Shown here in pieces: positions 1-9,342 of a DNA stretch of 64,000 bases (position 1 is the first letter of the stretch; each line of letters opens with the position of its first letter). This stretch comes from Rhodococcus sp. NBC_00297. Its GTDB lineage: Bacteria; Actinomycetota; Actinomycetes; Mycobacteriales; Mycobacteriaceae. Under the pieces are notes generated by a model. It was not told where the DNA came from. It worked only from the letters and a program-made list of their open reading frames with translations, and did not search any database. The DNA lies in contig NZ_CP108041.1 of the NCBI RefSeq assembly GCF_036173065.1, positions 4,281,001-4,345,000 of the forward strand. The letters are read 5' to 3'. The position numbers were made by a program, and so were the translations under genes.

Positions 1-1193
1 TGGTCGACCAGGACGGATCGGTTGCCGCTGTGCCAGTCGAGGGCCACCAACCCGTGTTCGCCGACCTCCTGCTCGGACGCCAGCCGGGTCAGGTACTCGT
101 GGACCGACTCGCCGGCCTCGGCGGCGGCGTCGCGGTAGTCGGCAGGAACCCCGGTGCGCGTGAACCATCCGAAGATGTCGCCGACTCCGGACTGCCCGGC
201 CTCGTATCCGTAGGACCCCGCGACGATGCCGCCGTCGACGACGCCGCACATCCCCGGAACCTCCCGCAGTACGTCGGCGCTCATGACGTGACAGGTGGAG
301 GTGCCCATGATCGCCACCATGCGACCGGGTTCCACGGCGCGGGCCGCCGGCGCCGTGACGTGCGCGTCGACGTTGCCGACGGCCACGGCGATTCCCTGGG
401 GCAGTCCGGTCCACGCGGCGGCCTCGGCGGTCAGAGACCCTGCACGAGAACCCAGTTCGCCGATCGGCTGGTCGAGCTTGTCGGTGACGAACGCGGCGAA
501 CCCGGGTGCCAGGGCGGTGAGGAACTCGGCCGACGGGTACTCGCCGTCCTGGAGAATGCCCTTGTAGCCGGCCGTGCAGGCGTTGCGGACGTAGCGTCCG
601 CACAGCTGCCAGACGATCCAGTCCGCCGCCTCGACCCACCGCTCCATGGCGTCGTAGACCTCGGGGTCCTCCTCGTGGATCTGCAACGCCTTGGCGAACT
701 CCCACTCGGACGAGATCAGTCCGCCGTAGCGGGGGAGCCACGCCTCGCCGCGCTCCGCGGCGAGGGCGTTGATGCGATCGGCCTGGCCCTGCGCCGCATG
801 GTGTTTCCACAGCTTCACGTAGGCGTGCGGCCGATCGGCGAACTGGGCGATCTCGTCGAGCGGGGTGCCGTCGGCGAGCGTGGGCACCATCGTGCACGCC
901 GTGAAGTCGGTCCCGATGCCGACCACCCGGTCGGGCGGGACACCGGCATCGCGCAGGGCTGCGGGAACGGCGGTGCGGAGCACGTCGCGGTAGTCGTCGG
1001 GAACCTGGAGGGCCCAGGCGTCGCCGAGTCGCACGGAGCCGCCGGGCAGCGTCGACTCCAGGACTCCGTGTCGGTACTCGTGCACGGCCGTACCCAGCTC
1101 GGCACCGTCGGAGACCCGCACGACGACGGCCCGTCCGGACAGCGTGCCGAAATCGACTCCGATGGTGTAGGTCTCGTGATCGGGCGTCGTCAT
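1..1193 (-). CDS. araB: L-ribulokinase AraB (partial, C-terminus beyond window)
   Basis: FGGY-family sugar kinase that would phosphorylate L-ribulose to L-ribulose 5-phosphate in the cytoplasm. The N-terminus reads MTTPDHETYTIGVDFGTLSG, with the DFGT phosphate-binding motif near residue 15. Further in it has the ribulokinase-type run AIMGTSTCHVM and a SYGYEAGQSGVGD stretch. About 397 codons are visible; the family is usually 550-570 residues, so the end lies outside the window. Its ATG overlaps the stop of the LacI-type regulator by 3 nt (ATGA arrangement), making it the last visible gene of the transporter operon. It is the gene that suggests arabinose or ribulose rather than galactofuranose as the substrate. 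Identity of the family is sure; the exact substrate is inferred from motifs. Confidence 0.88.
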   Translation of the reverse strand, partial: MTTPDHETYTIGVDFGTLSGRAVVVRVSDGAELGTAVHEYRHGVLESTLPGGSVRLGDAWALQVPDDYRDVLRTAVPAALRDAGVPPDRVVGIGTDFTACTMVPTLADGTPLDEIAQFADRPHAYVKLWKHHAAQGQADRINALAAERGEAWLPRYGGLISSEWEFAKALQIHEEDPEVYDAMERWVEAADWIVWQLCGRYVRNACTAGYKGILQDGEYPSAEFLTALAPGFAAFVTDKLDQPIGELGSRAGSLTAEAAAWTGLPQGIAVAVGNVDAHVTAPAARAVEPGRMVAIMGTSTCHVMSADVLREVPGMCGVVDGGIVAGSYGYEAGQSGVGDIFGWFTRTGVPADYRDAAAEAGESVHEYLTRLASEQEVGEHGLVALDWHSGNRSVLVD

Positions 1194-2218
1194 GGCTGTT
1201 CTCCTGTGGCTCGGGTGGTGCTCGCGCGCACGACGAGTTCCGGAGCGATCTGCGTCTCGGGACCGCCGGTCCCGTCGATCGCCGCTCGCAGGATCTCGAT
1301 GGCGCGTCGGCCCACCTCGGTGAAATTCTGTCGGATCGTCGTCAGCGGAGGGATGAGATAGGCGGCTTCGGGGATGTCGTCGAAGCCCACGACGCTCACG
1401 TCCTCCGGCACCCGACGGCCGTGCTCGTGGAACGCACGCAGCAGGCCCAGCGCCATCTGATCGTTGGCGCAGAACACCGCCGTGACGTCGGGATCGGCCG
1501 CCAACCGGGAGCCGCGCTCGAACCCACTGCGCGCGGACCAGTCACCACGGAGCGGAGGGGTCCACGGCAGCCCCGCCTCGTCGAGGACCTCCCGCCACCC
1601 CTGTTCGCGCGCGCGAGCCTCGGCCCAACCCAGCGGACCCGCGAGGTGGGCGATGCGTCGATGTCCGGAATCGACGAGGTGACGGGTGGCCAGGCGGGCG
1701 CCGCCGACCTGGTCGATGCCGACCGTCCAGCGCGAGGTCAGCGGATCGCCCTCCACGACGACGACGGGCACCACCGCCTCCTCGGAGCGCGCCGCGGCCA
1801 CCGCGTCGTCGGTCGCGGCGATGAGGACGATGCCCTCGACGCCCTGGTCGTGCAGGTGGTGCATCGCGTCGACGAGCTCGTCGCGCGAGAGGGTCGTGAG
1901 ACTGACCGCGCTGACCGAGAAACCGGCCTCGCGGGCGGCGCTCTGGACGGTGCGGTGGGTGGTGCTCGGGCCCCAGAACCCGAGCTTGGAGCCGATGATG
2001 CCGATGGTGGCCGACCGCTTCGTCACCAGGGCGCGGGCGGCCCGGTTGGGCCGGTACCCGAGCTGGTCGATGGCACGCTGGACCCGTTCCCGAGTCTCCG
2101 GGCGAAGGTTGTTCTGTCCGTTGATGACTCGGGAGACCGTCTGATGGGACACGCCGGCGAGCCGGGCGACGTCGGCCATGACGGGAGGTCGACCGTCCGT
2201 GCCGGTCGTGGTGGTCAT
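1190..2218 (-). CDS. LacI-family transcriptional regulator of the sugar operon
   Basis: A 342-residue repressor-type protein. The helix-turn-helix is at residues 14-40 (MADVARLAGVSHQTVSRVIN), followed by the hinge segment RPNRAARALVTKRS and a periplasmic-binding-like sensor domain ending in the usual VVGFDDIPEAAYLIPPLTTI run. It lies between the permease and araB, with 4-nt overlaps on both sides, so it is co-transcribed with its likely targets. It probably senses a pentose or galactose-type ligand and binds the two palindromic sites upstream of the binding-protein gene. A second possible start is the ATG at residue 14; I chose the first because it overlaps the upstream gene's stop in the same ATGA manner as its neighbours. 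Confidence 0.9.
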   Translation of the reverse strand: MTTTTGTDGRPPVMADVARLAGVSHQTVSRVINGQNNLRPETRERVQRAIDQLGYRPNRAARALVTKRSATIGIIGSKLGFWGPSTTHRTVQSAAREAGFSVSAVSLTTLSRDELVDAMHHLHDQGVEGIVLIAATDDAVAAARSEEAVVPVVVVEGDPLTSRWTVGIDQVGGARLATRHLVDSGHRRIAHLAGPLGWAEARAREQGWREVLDEAGLPWTPPLRGDWSARSGFERGSRLAADPDVTAVFCANDQMALGLLRAFHEHGRRVPEDVSVVGFDDIPEAAYLIPPLTTIRQNFTEVGRRAIEILRAAIDGTGGPETQIAPELVVRASTTRATGEQP

Positions 2219-3258
2219 GCTCGCCTCGGACGGAAGCGGGCCCGCGGCACCGTGGTCAGACGCTGAGCGACGACGAAGACGAGCAGCAGTGTTCCGACCG
2301 TGATCCGGGTCCACCACGAACTCAGGGTCCCGTCGAACGCGATGAACGTCTGGATGGCACCGAGGATGAGGACACCGACGACCGAGCCGAGAACGTAGCC
2401 TCGGCCACCCGTGAGCAGCGTCCCACCGATGACGACGGCGGCGATCGCGTCGAGCTCCATGCCGACCGCGTGGAGGCTGTAACCCGACAGGGCGTAGAAC
2501 GCGAACAGGAGTCCGCCGAGCGCGGCGCAGAAACCGCTGATCGAGTAGACACCCACCTTCACCGCCGCCACACGCAGTCCCATCAGCACGGCCGACGCCT
2601 CGTTGCCGCCGATGCCGTAGACCGACCGGCCGAAACGGGTGCATGCGAGGACGTAGGCCGCCACCGCGACGGTCACGAGTGCGATGACGACGCTCCACGT
2701 GATGGTGTAGCCGCCCGGGAGCTCGATCACGGCGAACGCGATGGAGCTGAACGTCTCGTCGGTGATGGGGATGGACTCGACGCCGATCATGTAGCAGAGA
2801 CCACGGGCGAGGAACATGCCGGCGAGCGTGGCGACGAACGGCTGGATCTGGAGGTAGTGCACCAATACGCCCATCGTGGTGCCGAGCAGCGTGCCGCACA
2901 GCAGCACGGCGGCGATGACGAGGACGGGGGACCAGCCGAGTTGCAGTGTGCGCGCTGCGATCATGGTCGACAGCGCCACGACGGAGCCGACCGAGAGATC
3001 GATACCGCCGGTCAGGATGACGAAGGTCATGCCCACAGCGAGGACGATCAGGAACGCGTTGTCGACGAACAGGGAGAGGAACAGCTGCGGGTCGGCGAAG
3101 CCGGGGTAGCGCATCTCGCCGACGCCGAACAGGCCGACGAGCAACGCGAAGGTGGCGATGACCGGCAGGAACCTGCTCGGCGGCGAATAGCGCCGGATGC
3201 GGTCCCAGCGGGACGGCGCGGTGGAGGTGGCCGGGGGGCGTGTCAGCAGATCGGTCAT
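2215..3258 (-). CDS. yjfF: Sugar ABC transporter permease, YjfF type
   Basis: A 347-residue integral membrane protein of the carbohydrate-uptake-2 (RbsC-like) permease family. The diagnostic GGIDLSVGSVVAL run after the second to third membrane segment and the late VIGGTLLTGGRG motif are both present. Roughly nine or ten hydrophobic segments can be counted. It follows a second permease with a 4-nt overlap. In E. coli the YtfT and YjfF pair forms the channel of the galactofuranose importer with ATPase YtfR and binding protein YtfQ; the same four-part arrangement is present here. It would move a furanose sugar across the inner membrane. Confidence 0.88.
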   Translation of the reverse strand: MTDLLTRPPATSTAPSRWDRIRRYSPPSRFLPVIATFALLVGLFGVGEMRYPGFADPQLFLSLFVDNAFLIVLAVGMTFVILTGGIDLSVGSVVALSTMIAARTLQLGWSPVLVIAAVLLCGTLLGTTMGVLVHYLQIQPFVATLAGMFLARGLCYMIGVESIPITDETFSSIAFAVIELPGGYTITWSVVIALVTVAVAAYVLACTRFGRSVYGIGGNEASAVLMGLRVAAVKVGVYSISGFCAALGGLLFAFYALSGYSLHAVGMELDAIAAVVIGGTLLTGGRGYVLGSVVGVLILGAIQTFIAFDGTLSSWWTRITVGTLLLVFVVAQRLTTVPRARFRPRRA

Positions 3259-4361
3259 GACCGGGCCGCCTTTCGAGTCGTCGGTCTCCTGTGTCGAAGG
3301 CCCAGCAGTGACGCTCGGGCACGCGGTGACTGCAGGAGGCAGACGACGATGACGACCAGAGCCTTGCAGAGGTAGTTGGCCTCGGAGGGGATGCCGAGAT
3401 TCGGGATGGTGCGGGTCAGGGTGCCGATGAGCAGCGCACCGACCACGGTGCCGGCGAGCGAGAAGCGTCCGCCCGTGAGTGCCGTGCCGCCGATCACCAC
3501 GGCGAGGATTGCGTCGAGCTCGATCCACAGACCGAGGCTGTTGGCGTTCACCGAGTTGGTGTTGGCGGCGATGATGAGACCGGCGATGCCGGAGCATGTC
3601 GCCGCGAAGACGTAGACGGTCCACACGATCGTGCGGGCGCTCACTCCCGCGAGGCGACTGGCCTCGGGATTGATGCCGACCGCTTCGACGAGCATGCCGA
3701 GGGCGGTACGGCGGGTCAGCAGGGCGGTCACCACGACGACGGCGAGCGCGATCAGCAGTGCCACGGGGAGTCCGAAAACGATCCCCGAGGCGAGCGAGCT
3801 GAAGGCCCCGTCCTGCACGGTGGTGATCTGACCGTCCGTGATGAGCATGGCCAGGCCGCGGCCGGCCACCATGAGGACCAGGGTCGCGATGATCGGCTGA
3901 ATCCCGAACACCGACACCAGCAGTCCGTTCCACAGGCCCAGCAGCACACTGGCTCCCAGTGCCCACACGACGGCCATGACGACGGTGGTGACGGCGCCCT
4001 CGTCCGGGGCGGCCGCGATACGGGTGCAGGCCACGGCCGCCGCGATGACGGCGACGGCGCCGACTGACAGGTCGATGCCGCGGGTCGCGACCACGAGCGT
4101 CATGCCCACCGCGACGAGGATGAGCGGTGCGGAGTTCCGCGCGATGTCGACGACGTTGCCGAACAGGCCACCGTTCTCGATCCTGATGTTTAGGAAGTCC
4201 GGTGTCGCGACGACGTTGACGACGATCAGCGCGATCAGGGCGAGCAGCGGCCAGACGACCGGGTGCGACATCCATCCCGGGGTCCGGCGACCGGCCGGGG
4301 CGTCGGACGCCGGCCGTGGCGGGGGAGTCGACGTCGGTCGTACTCCCAGAGTGTCGGTCAT
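3255..4361 (-). CDS. ytfT: Sugar ABC transporter permease, YtfT type
   Basis: A 368-residue permease with a proline-rich cytoplasmic N-terminus of about 35 residues, then the typical membrane segments. The TRGIDLSVGAVAVI and VIGGTALTGGRFSLAG motifs place it in the RbsC/YtfT family. The end carries a basic tail (HRRPTTRKAARS). Its start overlaps the ATPase stop by 4 nt and its stop overlaps the YjfF start by 4 nt, so the two permeases are translationally coupled and presumably form a heterodimer. Substrate follows from the neighbouring YtfQ-like binding protein. Confidence 0.88.
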   Translation of the reverse strand: MTDTLGVRPTSTPPPRPASDAPAGRRTPGWMSHPVVWPLLALIALIVVNVVATPDFLNIRIENGGLFGNVVDIARNSAPLILVAVGMTLVVATRGIDLSVGAVAVIAAAVACTRIAAAPDEGAVTTVVMAVVWALGASVLLGLWNGLLVSVFGIQPIIATLVLMVAGRGLAMLITDGQITTVQDGAFSSLASGIVFGLPVALLIALAVVVVTALLTRRTALGMLVEAVGINPEASRLAGVSARTIVWTVYVFAATCSGIAGLIIAANTNSVNANSLGLWIELDAILAVVIGGTALTGGRFSLAGTVVGALLIGTLTRTIPNLGIPSEANYLCKALVVIVVCLLQSPRARASLLGLRHRRPTTRKAARS

Positions 4362-5983
4362 GCCTCGGAACTCCTGTCGTCTGCGCGGGTTCCCGCCGCG
4401 ATGGTCGCGAGGACGTCGTCGACGGAGACTCCTCGGTTGACGCGCTCGTCGATCAGGTGGTGATCGCGCATCACGACGACGCGGTCGCTGAGGCGCAGGA
4501 TCTCCTCGAGCTCGGCCGAGATGAACACGATCGACATCCCGCGTTCGGCGAGATCGGCCACGAGAGCCTGGATCTGCGCCTTGGCGCCGATGTCGATTCC
4601 GCGGGTGGGCTCGTCCAGGATCAGGATCTCCGGTTCCGTGACGAGCCAGCGCGCGAGCAGCACTTTCTGTTGGTTGCCGCCGGAGAGGTTGCGCATCAAC
4701 GCGTTCGGGTCCGCGGGGCGGATGTCGAGTGCAGTGATGTACTTCTCCACCAGGGCGGTGCGGGTGGCGCGGGGGATCGGGCGCATCCACCCACGAGTGG
4801 CCTGGAGCGCGAGCATCATGTTGTCGGCCACCGTCAGGTCGCCCACGACGCCGTCCGCCTTGCGGTCCTCGCTGGTGAGCGCGACCCGTCGATCGACCGC
4901 GTTGCGTGGTGTGCGGAAACGTCGACGGGTGGAGTGGATCTCGATGGTGCCGGAATCTGCGCGGTCCGCCCCGCCGAGCAACCTCGCCAGTTCGGTGCGG
5001 CCCGATCCCAGCAGCCCCGCGACGCCGACGACCTGCCCGGCGTACAGCCGGAGATCCGTCGCCTCGAGGGCGCCCTTGCGGCCGAGGCCGAGCACCTCCA
5101 TGACGGGTTCGGTGGTGGGATCGACCACCGTGGGCTCGCGGTCGTCCAACTCGCGCAGGGTGTCGAGCTCCCGGCCGATCATCAGTTCCACCAGGGTCAG
5201 TTGCGGGGTGTCCGCCACCGACCGCTCCTCCACCAGGCGTCCGTTGCGCAGGATCGTCATGCGATCCGAGATGCGATAGACCTGGTCGAGGAAGTGGGAG
5301 ACGAAGACGACGGCCGTACCCGCGTCCCGCAGCCGCTCGATGACCCCGTACAGGGTCTCCACCTCGTCCTTGTCGAGGCTGGAGGTGGGCTCGTCGAGGA
5401 TGAGCACGCGGGCGTCGACGTCCACCGCACGAGCGATCGCGATCAACTGCTGCACGGCGATGGGGTGATCGCCGAGCACCGACGCGGGATCGACCGCGAG
5501 GCCCAGTCGATCGAGCGTCGCACGTGCGCGGCGGTTCATCGCCCGGGTGTCGATACCGCCCACGGCGTCGAGAACGGTGCGCACCGCGCCGCCGGTGCCG
5601 CCGAGCAGTCGGTCGAGCCGCCGCGGCTCGCGCCCGAGCAGCATGTTCTCGGCCACGGTGAGGTTGGGCAGGAGGTTGACCTCCTGGTACACCGTGCTGA
5701 TGCCGGCGGCCTGAGCGGCCGCAGGACTCGCGAACTCGTGCACGGTCCCGTCGACGGTGACGGTGCCGCTGTCGATCGGGTAGACGCCGGTGAGCGCCTT
5801 GATCAACGTCGACTTGCCGGCACCGTTCTCGCCCATCAGCGAGTGGACCTCGCCCGGGTAGAGCCGCAGGGAGACGCCGTCGAGGGCACGGACGGCGCCG
5901 AAGGTGATGGAGATGTCCGTCATCTCCACGATCGGTTCCGTCGCCGTCGTGGTCGGCGGGGGGACGATCATCTCGGTGCTCAT
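4358..5983 (-). CDS. ytfR: Sugar ABC transporter ATP-binding protein, YtfR type
   Basis: A 541-residue protein with two ABC domains in tandem, as in RbsA, AraG and YtfR. The first domain has a perfect Walker A (GENGAGKST) and Walker B (VLILDEPTSSL). The second has a degenerate Walker A region (GLLGSGRTEL) but an intact signature LSGGNQQK and Walker B LILDEPTRGID, the pattern normal for this family. It energises import through the two permeases encoded downstream. It starts one nucleotide after the stop of the binding-protein gene and overlaps the next permease, so it is the second gene of the operon. Confidence 0.92.
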   Translation of the reverse strand: MSTEMIVPPPTTTATEPIVEMTDISITFGAVRALDGVSLRLYPGEVHSLMGENGAGKSTLIKALTGVYPIDSGTVTVDGTVHEFASPAAAQAAGISTVYQEVNLLPNLTVAENMLLGREPRRLDRLLGGTGGAVRTVLDAVGGIDTRAMNRRARATLDRLGLAVDPASVLGDHPIAVQQLIAIARAVDVDARVLILDEPTSSLDKDEVETLYGVIERLRDAGTAVVFVSHFLDQVYRISDRMTILRNGRLVEERSVADTPQLTLVELMIGRELDTLRELDDREPTVVDPTTEPVMEVLGLGRKGALEATDLRLYAGQVVGVAGLLGSGRTELARLLGGADRADSGTIEIHSTRRRFRTPRNAVDRRVALTSEDRKADGVVGDLTVADNMMLALQATRGWMRPIPRATRTALVEKYITALDIRPADPNALMRNLSGGNQQKVLLARWLVTEPEILILDEPTRGIDIGAKAQIQALVADLAERGMSIVFISAELEEILRLSDRVVVMRDHHLIDERVNRGVSVDDVLATIAAGTRADDRSSEA

Positions 5984-5984
5984 G

Positions 5985-6974
5985 TCAGTACTGGCGGTCG
6001 GCGAGCACGGAGGCGGCCTGCTCGCGGGTGAACGTGGTCTCCTCGGTGACCACGCGCTTGGGTACCTCTTCGCCGGCGACGACCTTCTTCGTCAGGTCCA
6101 TCAGTTGCGGTCCGAGCAGCGGGTTGCACTCGACGATGTAGTCGATCTTGCCGTCGGCCAGCGCCTGCATGCCGTCCTTGACCGCGTCGACGGTGATGAT
6201 CTTGATGTCCTTGCCGGGGACGAGGCCGGCCGCCTCGATGGCCTCGATGGCGCCGAGGCCCATGTCGTCGTTGTGGGCGTAGACCACGTCGATGGCCTTG
6301 TCGGAGTTCAGGAACGACTCCATGACCTGCTTGCCGCCGTCGCGGGTGAAGTCACCGGTCTGGGACTTGGAGATGGTGATGGTCGGTTGTGCGGCGATGG
6401 CCTCGCGGAAGCCCTCGGCGCGATCGATGGCCGGTGCGGCACCCGTCGTGCCCTCGAGCTCGACCACGTTGATGCGTCCGTCGGCGTTGACGTCCGACGT
6501 CGCGCTGTTCTCGACGAGCCAGTCGCCGGCCTTGACGCCCTCGGCGACGAAGTCGGATCCGAGGAACGTGGCGTACAGCGACTCGTCCGTCGTGTCGACC
6601 GAGCGGTCGGTGAGGATCACGGGGATGTTCGCGCGCTTCGCTTCCTGCAGCACCGGCTCCCAGCCCGTCTCGACGACGGGGCTGAAGGCGATCACGTCCA
6701 CCTTCTGCTGGATGTAGGTGCGGATGGCCTTGATCTGGTTCTCCTGCTTCTGCTGTGCGTCGGAGAACTTGAGATCGATTCCGGCCTCGCTCGCCGCGCC
6801 CTGGATCGACGTGGTGTTGGCGGTGCGCCAGCCGCTCTCGGCTCCGACCTGCGAGAACCCCAGAACGGTCCCGCCTCCGCCGCTCGCGGAGTCGCCTCCG
6901 CCGCCGCAGGCACTCAGGATCAGCGCACTGCTCACCAGGAACGTGCTCGCTGCAACGACTCTCTTCGACGTCAT
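5985..6974 (-). CDS. ytfQ: Sugar-binding lipoprotein, YtfQ type
   Basis: A 329-residue extracytoplasmic binding protein. A short basic N-terminus and hydrophobic core end in lipobox LSAC (Cys23), so it is a lipid-anchored protein. The mature part is strikingly like E. coli YtfQ: GFSQVGAESGWR, QQKQENQIKAIRTY, SPVVETGWEPVLQEAK and DVVYAHNDDMGLGAIEAI all have direct counterparts there. YtfQ binds galactofuranose. With araB in the same operon, L-arabinofuranose is an alternative ligand. I chose the ATG at 6974 because the signal peptide begins there and an AGAGGAGA ribosome-binding site precedes it. A longer frame upstream runs through the operator region and is not credible. Confidence 0.92.
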   Translation of the reverse strand: MTSKRVVAASTFLVSSALILSACGGGGDSASGGGGTVLGFSQVGAESGWRTANTTSIQGAASEAGIDLKFSDAQQKQENQIKAIRTYIQQKVDVIAFSPVVETGWEPVLQEAKRANIPVILTDRSVDTTDESLYATFLGSDFVAEGVKAGDWLVENSATSDVNADGRINVVELEGTTGAAPAIDRAEGFREAIAAQPTITISKSQTGDFTRDGGKQVMESFLNSDKAIDVVYAHNDDMGLGAIEAIEAAGLVPGKDIKIITVDAVKDGMQALADGKIDYIVECNPLLGPQLMDLTKKVVAGEEVPKRVVTEETTFTREQAASVLADRQY

Positions 6975-7021
6975 CGTGGTCTCCTCTGTAGGCATCACTC
7001 CGTGTGACGCGTGACACAGAG

Positions 7022-7035
7022 TGTGAGCGTTAACA
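7022..7035. promoter_or_regulatory. LacI-type operator, proximal copy
   Basis: TGTGAGCGTTAACA is an imperfect inverted repeat around a central CG, with 5 of 7 positions symmetric. It lies 48 nt upstream of the ytfQ start and resembles the better copy at 7077-7092. The central CG and TGTGA half-site are usual for LacI-family operators. The likely ligand is the operon's own LacI-type regulator. Confidence 0.5.
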
Positions 7036-7076
7036 TTCCTCCGCGTCAAGAGGTTCGCGAACATCGTCGAAACTCG

Positions 7077-7092
7077 ATGTGAACGCTCACAT
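7077..7092. promoter_or_regulatory. LacI-type operator, distal copy
   Basis: ATGTGAACGCTCACAT is a near-perfect palindrome (7 of 8 positions symmetric) with the central CG of LacI-family sites. Its centre is about 56 bp from that of the proximal copy, roughly five helical turns, a spacing suited to looping. It lies between galM and ytfQ. Confidence 0.6.
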
Positions 7093-7166
7093 CAGTGGCA
7101 TCATGGGCCGGTCGTGAGGCGGCAGGGCCGGACGACCACACCGCGGGAAGGCTGGAGGTGGGCCGA

Positions 7167-8183
7167 CTATCGCGCGGCGAACCTGTACTCGATCACGCAG
7201 CGAGACGTCTCGCCCGGGCGCAGGACGGCCGACGGGAACGCCGACCGGTTCGGGCTGTCGGGGAAGAACTGGGGCTCGAGCGCGAGTCCGTCGCCCTGAC
7301 GCAGCGCGGTACCGCGTCGGGACACGGTGCTGCCGTCGAGGAAGTTGCCGGTGTAGACCTGCAGCCCGGGCCGATTCGTCCACACCTCGAGCGTCGTGTC
7401 GCTGCGATGCGACGTGACACGCGCGGCGCGGCGCAACTCCCCGCCGTCCTCGGGTCCGTCGAGGACGAAGTTGTGGTCCACCCCTCGCGTGGCCGCCACA
7501 TGAGGATCGTCGGACCGGACGACGTCGCCGATGCGGCGCGGGAGCCGCAGGTCGAGTGCCGTGCCGTCGACCGGGACGACACCGTTCGTGGGAATTCCCG
7601 CGGAGTCCACGGGCACGAACGAGGCCGCGTCCACCTGCAGTTCGAGGTCGTCGACACCGTGTCCGTCGAGATCGATGTAGGCATGGCTGGTCAGGTTCAC
7701 CACTGTCGTACGTGAGGTCTGCGCGAGGTACTCGATGCGCATCGTGTCTCCCCGGACCGAGTAGACGGCGCGTGCCCGCACCTCGCCGGGGTAGCCCTGG
7801 TCGCCGTCGGGACTCACCAGGGACAGTTCCACCTCGTCAGCGGTGACCCGCTCCACCGTCCAGGTGCGGGAGTCGAAGCCGTCGACTCCGCCGTGCAGGT
7901 GGTTGTCGCCGTCGTTGCGCGACACCTCCACCCGCTCACCGTCGAGGTCGAATCGCCCGTGCGCGATGCGATTGGCGTAGCGCCCCACGGTCGCCCCGAG
8001 GTAGTCCGTGCCCGCGCGCAACTCGGCTTCGCCGGCGACGCCGACCGACACGTCGCGGCGTACACCGTCCCCGCCCGTGACGGTCAGGCGCAGCAGGGTC
8101 GCACCGTACGGCAGCACCTCCACCTCGATCCCCGGCGCCGAGCCGATGGTCACGGCGGTGTCGGACGTCCTGTCAGTGGTCAT
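7167..8183 (-). CDS. galM: Aldose 1-epimerase (mutarotase)
   Basis: A 338-residue cytoplasmic mutarotase of the GalM family, interconverting alpha and beta anomers of aldoses such as galactose or arabinose. Family landmarks are GRYANRI (residues 67-73), LHGG, NLTSHAYIDLDGH carrying the catalytic His, DHNFVL, and LEPQFFPDSPN carrying the catalytic Glu. It is upstream of and codirectional with the YtfQ-type operon, separated by 192 bp that hold two operators, so the two may be separate units in one regulon. The start codon lies inside a 23-bp tandem repeat and has TAGGGT 7 nt upstream, which fits a leaderless transcript. Confidence 0.9.
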   Translation of the reverse strand: MTTDRTSDTAVTIGSAPGIEVEVLPYGATLLRLTVTGGDGVRRDVSVGVAGEAELRAGTDYLGATVGRYANRIAHGRFDLDGERVEVSRNDGDNHLHGGVDGFDSRTWTVERVTADEVELSLVSPDGDQGYPGEVRARAVYSVRGDTMRIEYLAQTSRTTVVNLTSHAYIDLDGHGVDDLELQVDAASFVPVDSAGIPTNGVVPVDGTALDLRLPRRIGDVVRSDDPHVAATRGVDHNFVLDGPEDGGELRRAARVTSHRSDTTLEVWTNRPGLQVYTGNFLDGSTVSRRGTALRQGDGLALEPQFFPDSPNRSAFPSAVLRPGETSRCVIEYRFAAR

Positions 8184-8273
8184 GGCGCAGACCCTACGAC
8201 GGTGATGGCGCAGACCCTGCGACGGTCATGGCGCAGACCCTACGACTGTCAGGGCGCAGACCCTGCGACCAGA
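8182..8273. repeat. Four-copy 23-bp tandem repeat over the galM start
   Basis: Units begin at 8182, 8205, 8228 and 8251. Each is 23 bp, with GCGCAGACCCTRCGAC as the shared core. Copies 1 and 3 read ACCCTA and copies 2 and 4 ACCCTG. On the minus strand copies 1 and 3 read TAGGGT, seven bases, then ATG: the galM start for copy 1, and an out-of-frame ATG at 8229 opening an 11-codon frame for copy 3. The array fills most of the gap between galM and trpS. Confidence 0.9.
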
Positions 8274-8290
8274 GGTGATTGAATCTGTAG

Positions 8291-9337
<1,047 letters not shown>

Positions 9338-9342
9338 GCGCC

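Noticed and set aside
30..1361. A 443-codon plus-strand open frame over the left end
   Set aside because: It is antisense to a clear L-ribulokinase gene on the minus strand, and its translation is Gly/Arg/Val-rich without any recognisable motif. Such mirror frames are common in DNA of this GC content.
3259..4275. N-terminal extension of the YjfF-type permease by over 300 codons
   Set aside because: The extension lies over the YtfT-type permease gene in another frame; the permease homology begins exactly at the ATG of 3258, which overlaps the upstream stop.
8182..8273. The 23-bp tandem repeats as a CRISPR array
   Set aside because: Units are directly adjacent without spacers, there are only four, and no cas gene is near.
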